Shown: one piece after another, positions 59,907 through 64,000 of the stretch
How the letters are laid out: every line of letters starts with the position of its first letter
Position numbering within the stretch: position 1 is the stretch's first letter
DNA from: Chenopodium formosanum
Taxonomy: Eukaryota; Streptophyta; Magnoliopsida; Caryophyllales; Amaranthaceae
Length of the DNA: 64,000 nt
Assembly: GCA_024500155.1 (NCBI GenBank)
Contig: CM044869.1
Coordinates: 50,795,898-50,859,897, forward strand
Reading direction: 5' to 3'
Notes under the pieces: generated by a model
Seen by the model: only the letters and a program-made list of their open reading frames with translations
What the model was told of the DNA's origin: nothing
The model's database searches: none
Program-made: the position numbers and the translations under genes

Positions 59907-61262
59907 AAGGACACACCAGAATTTGACATGTGTCATTGTTGGTGTGTGTTTTAGTATATAGTTATTGATTATTGATCGATTGATGATCGATTGATTGTCT
60001 ATTCTTTCCACTTTTAGCTTCTTACACCTTTTTCCTTTTATTTTTTAGAAAATGATAAACATACTCCTTAAAGGTTATGTATAAGAAACTAAAAATGAAA
60101 TATTGATAATAACTTAACATTAATTACACCGATTTGTACGTGATTTTGACATCAATTCTCAATTATGTTTATAAATAGCCATAAGGGCTATTGTATTTAT
60201 TTATATATTTATCTACAAAATTATAAATAGTTGATATTATAATTACACATGATTACTTATTAAAATTATATAATAAAAAGTTTATGTTATAAATTGATAT
60301 GAATTTAAATATTAAGTATCGTTTTAGCTCCAAATTAAAATTCAAATAATTAAATGATTTATAAACATACTCTTTTTAGAAATTAATTTATTTTATTAGA
60401 AAATATTTCTCAAAAATACGAGGTATTACATCGTGGGTTGAGCTTGGACTACCTTTTTTAAGTAAAGTACAACAAAGCATTATAAAATAAGTGTTTGGCT
60501 TCAATATGTATATACAACATGGTGCGATAATGCGTGAATCGGACTTGGTTGCACTAGAGCTTTTCTTTTAAAAACATAGCTAGTGGTTTAGTCGTGCATC
60601 GGGCCAATGCATGCAAATTTTACACGTCTTATATCTTTCTTTTTCCTCATAGATGACATTTTAGTTTTTTCAGTTCCTCCTCAATTTTCTTCTCCAAATA
60701 AAAAATTTGTATCCATAAACAAGCAGAAAATTGAACACTCAATCCTTCATTTTTCCTACAAAATTAAAACATTATACTAGAGTAAGTGGATGAAATTGAT
60801 GAATATCTGTTATAAAATAGGTGGTGTTGCATTTGAATAGTGTAGAAAGGGCTTTAACCGAAAAGGAACCAGTCGAGCAATAGTCAATGAATAAATTAAC
60901 GGTTGAGGAAGATATAAAGAAGATGATCAAAACACACAAGGATTTACATAGTTTGGTCAACTAAACAGACCTACTCCACCGATGGGGGGATTCAATAGTT
61001 TTCTTCAATGTAATAGAGAAAACAAGAGGAATATACAAGGAGTCTTTTAATGTCTTAACAACCTAATTAACCTACATATCCCAGTAGTTCTTTTATAATA
61101 TACAATAATAAGGAAACTCTAATACCCCTTACTCTCCAAACAATATGCCTAAAGTCGTTATAAGAAATCCGTAAATATGATAACTAATCACATAAAACAT
61201 TGAACAACGAAGAAGACATGCGTCACAAATGTGAGCAATTAAGCCTAGTGCATGGATGTGGC

Positions 61263-61705
61263 TAGGGCTGTGCACCGAACCGGGACCGGAATGGATCGGA
61301 ACCCGGAAACGACTTTTTTTGGGGACCGGGACCGGACCGTAATCAACCGGTCCGGACCTATTTATTCTGGTTCGGTCCGGTTTTGGACTGGCCTTTTTTT
61401 TTTTTTGCATTTTTAGTATCTTAATATATACATACAGTTTTAACATCTTGTTTTTGTTTGCGTTCTTTCCTATTTAGCACCTAGAATTTATAAATTACAA
61501 CTTTTATACCTAAATTTTTTAGAAAATAAACATTAAATTTAATATTTTTACCAAAAATATTACAAAAATACACTTTCCGGTCCGAACCGAAATATTCCGA
61601 TTTTTACCCGGAATCGCCAATTTGTGGGGACCGAAAACCGACCCGAAATCTCCCGGTCTGGTCTAGGTCGATTTTCCGGTCCAGGTCCATTTCTGCACAC
61701 CCCTA
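61263..61705. mobile_element. hAT-type MITE with 8-bp TSD
   Basis: 443 bp. GATGTGGC flanks it at 61255-61262 and 61706-61713. Termini are TAGGGCTGTGCA and TGCACACCCCTA (one mismatch when inverted). The interior is built of CCGGTCC/GGACCGG words in both orientations, as in the common plant hAT MITEs. No coding capacity. Confidence 0.92.
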
Positions 61706-61727
61706 GATGTGGCACCATAGCCCATGC

Positions 61728-61885
61728 GAACGCTTTCCTTCAATTCATCTTGCGTAGACGCTTTCCTTCAATTCATTTTGTGCGGATGCTTTCCTTCAAT
61801 TCACCCCCTTGCGCAGATGCTTTCCTTCAATTTACCCCCTTGCGCAGACACTTTCCTTCAATTCGCGTGGACGCTTTCCCTAAAT
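61728..61885. repeat. Minisatellite, five to six units of about 27-33 bp
   Basis: Units contain GCTTTCCTTCAATTCA followed by a variable spacer of CCCCCTTGCGCAGA or CTTGCGTAGA type. It starts directly after the hAT MITE target site. Open frames across it are repeats, not genes. Confidence 0.85.
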
Positions 61886-61982
61886 CCTTCTTGCACAAAC
61901 GCATAAAATCTTTTGGTGTTTGAAATTGATAATTTTTTTTTCGACACGTAATATATACTTATAAATATAAAAATACAGTCAT

Positions 61983-61985
<3 letters not shown>

Positions 61986-62013
<28 letters not shown>
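61986..62013. repeat. (AT)n microsatellite
   Basis: About 14 AT units. Confidence 0.9.
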
Positions 62014-62016
<3 letters not shown>

Positions 62017-62365
62017 ACAGGTGTATGTACCATCTTGCATAGTGGAGCTGCCAAATATAGAGTTGCTGGATCTTTAACCTCACCCAAATTCCACCGAAAA
62101 AATAGTATTAAAAGTCAAAATAGTACAACTATCAATAAACGAATAGAGTACAATATTACTGCATGGATCAACTTTTTCATATATGTATGTCTCTAATAAA
62201 GTTTACGAATACAAAGTTTTATCATTCTCCTCTTATCTAATTATCAATAATTTCTCATAATATATTTAGCTTAGGTATAAATGTATAATCACTTTATTTA
62301 CACTCATAATCTTTAATATGCAAACAATAGTATACTTCGTATATCTCAATATCTATATTTATATA

Positions 62366-62711
62366 TCTATACTTTTATACGTAGTATATTAAAAAACGTT
62401 CCTACAAACGTTTATGTGCCACATCACCACTCAATAATCAATGGCATCGTGCCACGTCACGATTCAATATTTCATGACAATGTTAAAAAACGCATAGAAA
62501 GAGGTTTGAACCTCTAACCTCATGGAATAAATACCACACGTCTTGCCATATTAACTAGCAATTCCATTTCATCCACATAAATGTATAAAAATGTAGAATA
62601 AAAAAAACACCCAAACTAAAAGCAAATGTAACTCAATTACTCTTTCAATTCTTTTAAATATTTTAACATTATATTCTAAATTATTAATACTAAAAAAAAT
62701 TCAAACCCTTC

Positions 62712-62743
<32 letters not shown>

Positions 62744-62782
62744 AAGTAACATCCTAAGGCAACGCTTGGGTCAACACACTAG
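62366..62782 (+). mobile_element. Probable short non-autonomous Helitron
   Basis: Starts TCTATACTTTTATAC after an A and ends CTAG before a T, as Helitrons insert between A and T. Just before the end, CCTAAG-GCAACG-CTTGGG can form a six-base hairpin (one G:T pair), followed by TCAACACACTAG; this matches the usual Helitron 3' structure. A poly(A) tract lies inside at about 62709-62739. No target duplication is expected. 417 bp, no genes. Confidence 0.6.
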
Positions 62783-64000
62783 TTCTAAATAAGAAACTAT
62801 TTTGTATGTCCCTCGAATTGGTTGAAATCTTCATAACTTTATTTTGTATGTCCCTACATTTTTTATTAGATGCATCACTTTTGAAATTGTGGACTTCTAG
62901 ACAATTTTTGGAATAGAGAGAGATAGAAAAAAAAAATAAAGAGAGCCCATGTGATATGAGAAAGATAGAGAGAATTTATTGATTAAAAGAGAAAATGATG
63001 CATCTAAATTGAAACTTCCATTTCCATATATATATATATCCCTACTTCCCTACTTTATAAAAAGTAGAAAATGACTCTTATGAATAGTGCACGGACCATT
63101 TTACCCTTTAAAATGTTTATTTACCTTTTTACCCCCATTTATTATTTCCCATTTATTATTATCTTATAAACTTCGTGCACTTTTTTAGCTTAGATCATTA
63201 TTTGCATGGAAGTCAATTGTTCCAATATTGTTGCTCTCATTTATTATTTTTATATTTTTACTCATTTATATTGTTTGTATTTTTTGACTCTTTTATTTGT
63301 TTATTGTTTGGTGTATCTTGCAAGTTAGTGGGATTAACGAAGGGCCTAATTAACAAACTTCCTACTGCAAGTAATTCTAATAATTTTTTCTCCTACATTT
63401 CACATTTGAAAGTAAGTGAAGTAACGCCCATTATATACATGGTTCTTATTAATGTATGGTTGTTGAATTTATTTTTTCTGCGAACACTTCATTATTGTTT
63501 TTTTATAAAGGATAAAAATATTATGTATTGTCCAATGAGAAATTAGAAATTATGTTGAGATTAAGATAAGTGTAATTGATCTTGGCTCTCCTAAAGTAAA
63601 ATTTTTGGTTCCGCCACTGTATATTATGATAAGAAAATTTTGAAATTTGGATACAATGTGGATTGATGTAGGTCAAAAGGCCATGATATTTGTGAGAAAA
63701 TTATTATAAATGTTAGTTTGGAAAAAGATTGAAATTAGTTTTGATAGCACTTTGATTATCGCTATTATACTTGTCAAAGATCGTGACAATTGAAGTTGGT
63801 ATCAACAAAAGGACATTTTGCTTCTTTGTCATCATTTTCACAAAAAAATGTTATTTTTCATCATGATTTTTACAAGCATTTGTTTGTATGATATGATGAG
63901 GCTAACAATATTTTTCATAAATTTGTATTGTTATGAGAGAAACATTAAAATCGCATGATCCATGAAATGTTGATATTATATTTTGTTTTCAGCTTTTGTC
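62783..64000. other. Gene-free AT-rich DNA to the right edge
   Basis: A short frame at 63175-63546 is Phe/Leu/Tyr-rich with no family resemblance and lies in very AT-rich sequence; I do not call it a gene. Confidence 0.5.

Larger units (their letters stand above)
58504..61262. other. Upstream region of MPB2C-like gene and gene-free AT-rich DNA
   Basis: Immediately upstream of the start codon lies a GAGT repeat (about 58528-58560) in the 5' UTR region. Beyond 58.8 kb there is no gene. The stretch holds diverged Stowaway-like sequence (about 58810-59110), a CACTA-type terminus at 59505-59517, a T17A42 tract (59846-59904) and repeated GATCGATTGAT words near 59965-59995. Confidence 0.55.

Noticed and set aside
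60930..61080. GGATTTACATAGTTTGGTCAA stretch (words GGATTTACATAG and TTTGGTCAA) as a retrotransposon LTR piece
   Set aside because: It recalls a motif frequent in plant repeats, but I could not find LTR ends, a primer-binding site or a second copy here.
61624..61923. Frames of 99 and 60 codons across the hAT MITE and minisatellite
   Set aside because: They are made of transposon terminus and repeat units, with no coding signal.
1..64000. Bacterial or organellar origin
   Set aside because: GT-AG introns in many genes, a nuclear tRNA with flanking Pol III signals and plant DNA transposons exclude it.

Overview
The window is nuclear DNA of a flowering plant, most likely a eudicot. It is AT-rich, with GT-AG introns, genes of up to 27 exons, a nuclear-type tRNA-Ile(AAU) and many plant DNA transposons. 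I cannot name the species from the sequence; Caryophyllales would be a guess.

Layout. (1) 0-8 kb: the last coding exon of a GAUT11-like pectin galacturonosyltransferase (+), a frameshifted intron-less WNK-type kinase copy (-), a four-exon isoaspartyl peptidase/L-asparaginase (-) and a tRNA-Ile (+). (2) 8.3-29.9 kb: a 27-exon gene (-) for an HRQ1-type RecQ-like helicase with an N-terminal ubiquitin-like segment. Its introns hold Stowaway, Tourist and Mutator-like MITEs, one nested in another. (3) 30.76-49.38 kb: an 18.6-kb Mutator-like element (MULE) with an exact 9-bp target-site duplication and matching subterminal inverted repeats. (4) 50.8-53.6 kb: a six-exon plant gene of unknown function (+), with a foldback MITE in intron 1. 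(5) 54.0-58.5 kb: an MPB2C-like coiled-coil microtubule protein (-). (6) 58.5-64 kb: gene-free DNA with a hAT MITE, a minisatellite, a probable Helitron and a CACTA-type terminus.

The asparaginase, helicase and MPB2C genes match, in order, the Arabidopsis trio At5g08100, At5g08110 and At5g08120 as I remember it. The MULE and the six-exon gene lie between the last two. The MULE begins about 0.8 kb upstream of the helicase start codon.

The MULE is the most interesting object. Its left half reads rightward: a FAR1-type MULE transposase (one frameshift), an intact XRCC3/RAD51-paralogue-like ATPase ORF, an unrecognised 308-aa protein and a small GRF zinc-finger membrane protein. Its right half reads leftward: a protein with a LINE-like endonuclease fragment, and a 13-exon Ulp1 (C48) protease gene with one in-frame stop. 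The two halves converge near 40.7 kb. Spacers and introns of the element carry many short palindromes built on TACCATC/GATGGTA or TGGTATT/AATACCA. Ulp1-bearing MULEs (Kaonashi type) are known; I know of no MULE carrying an XRCC3-like recombinase, so this combination deserves a check.
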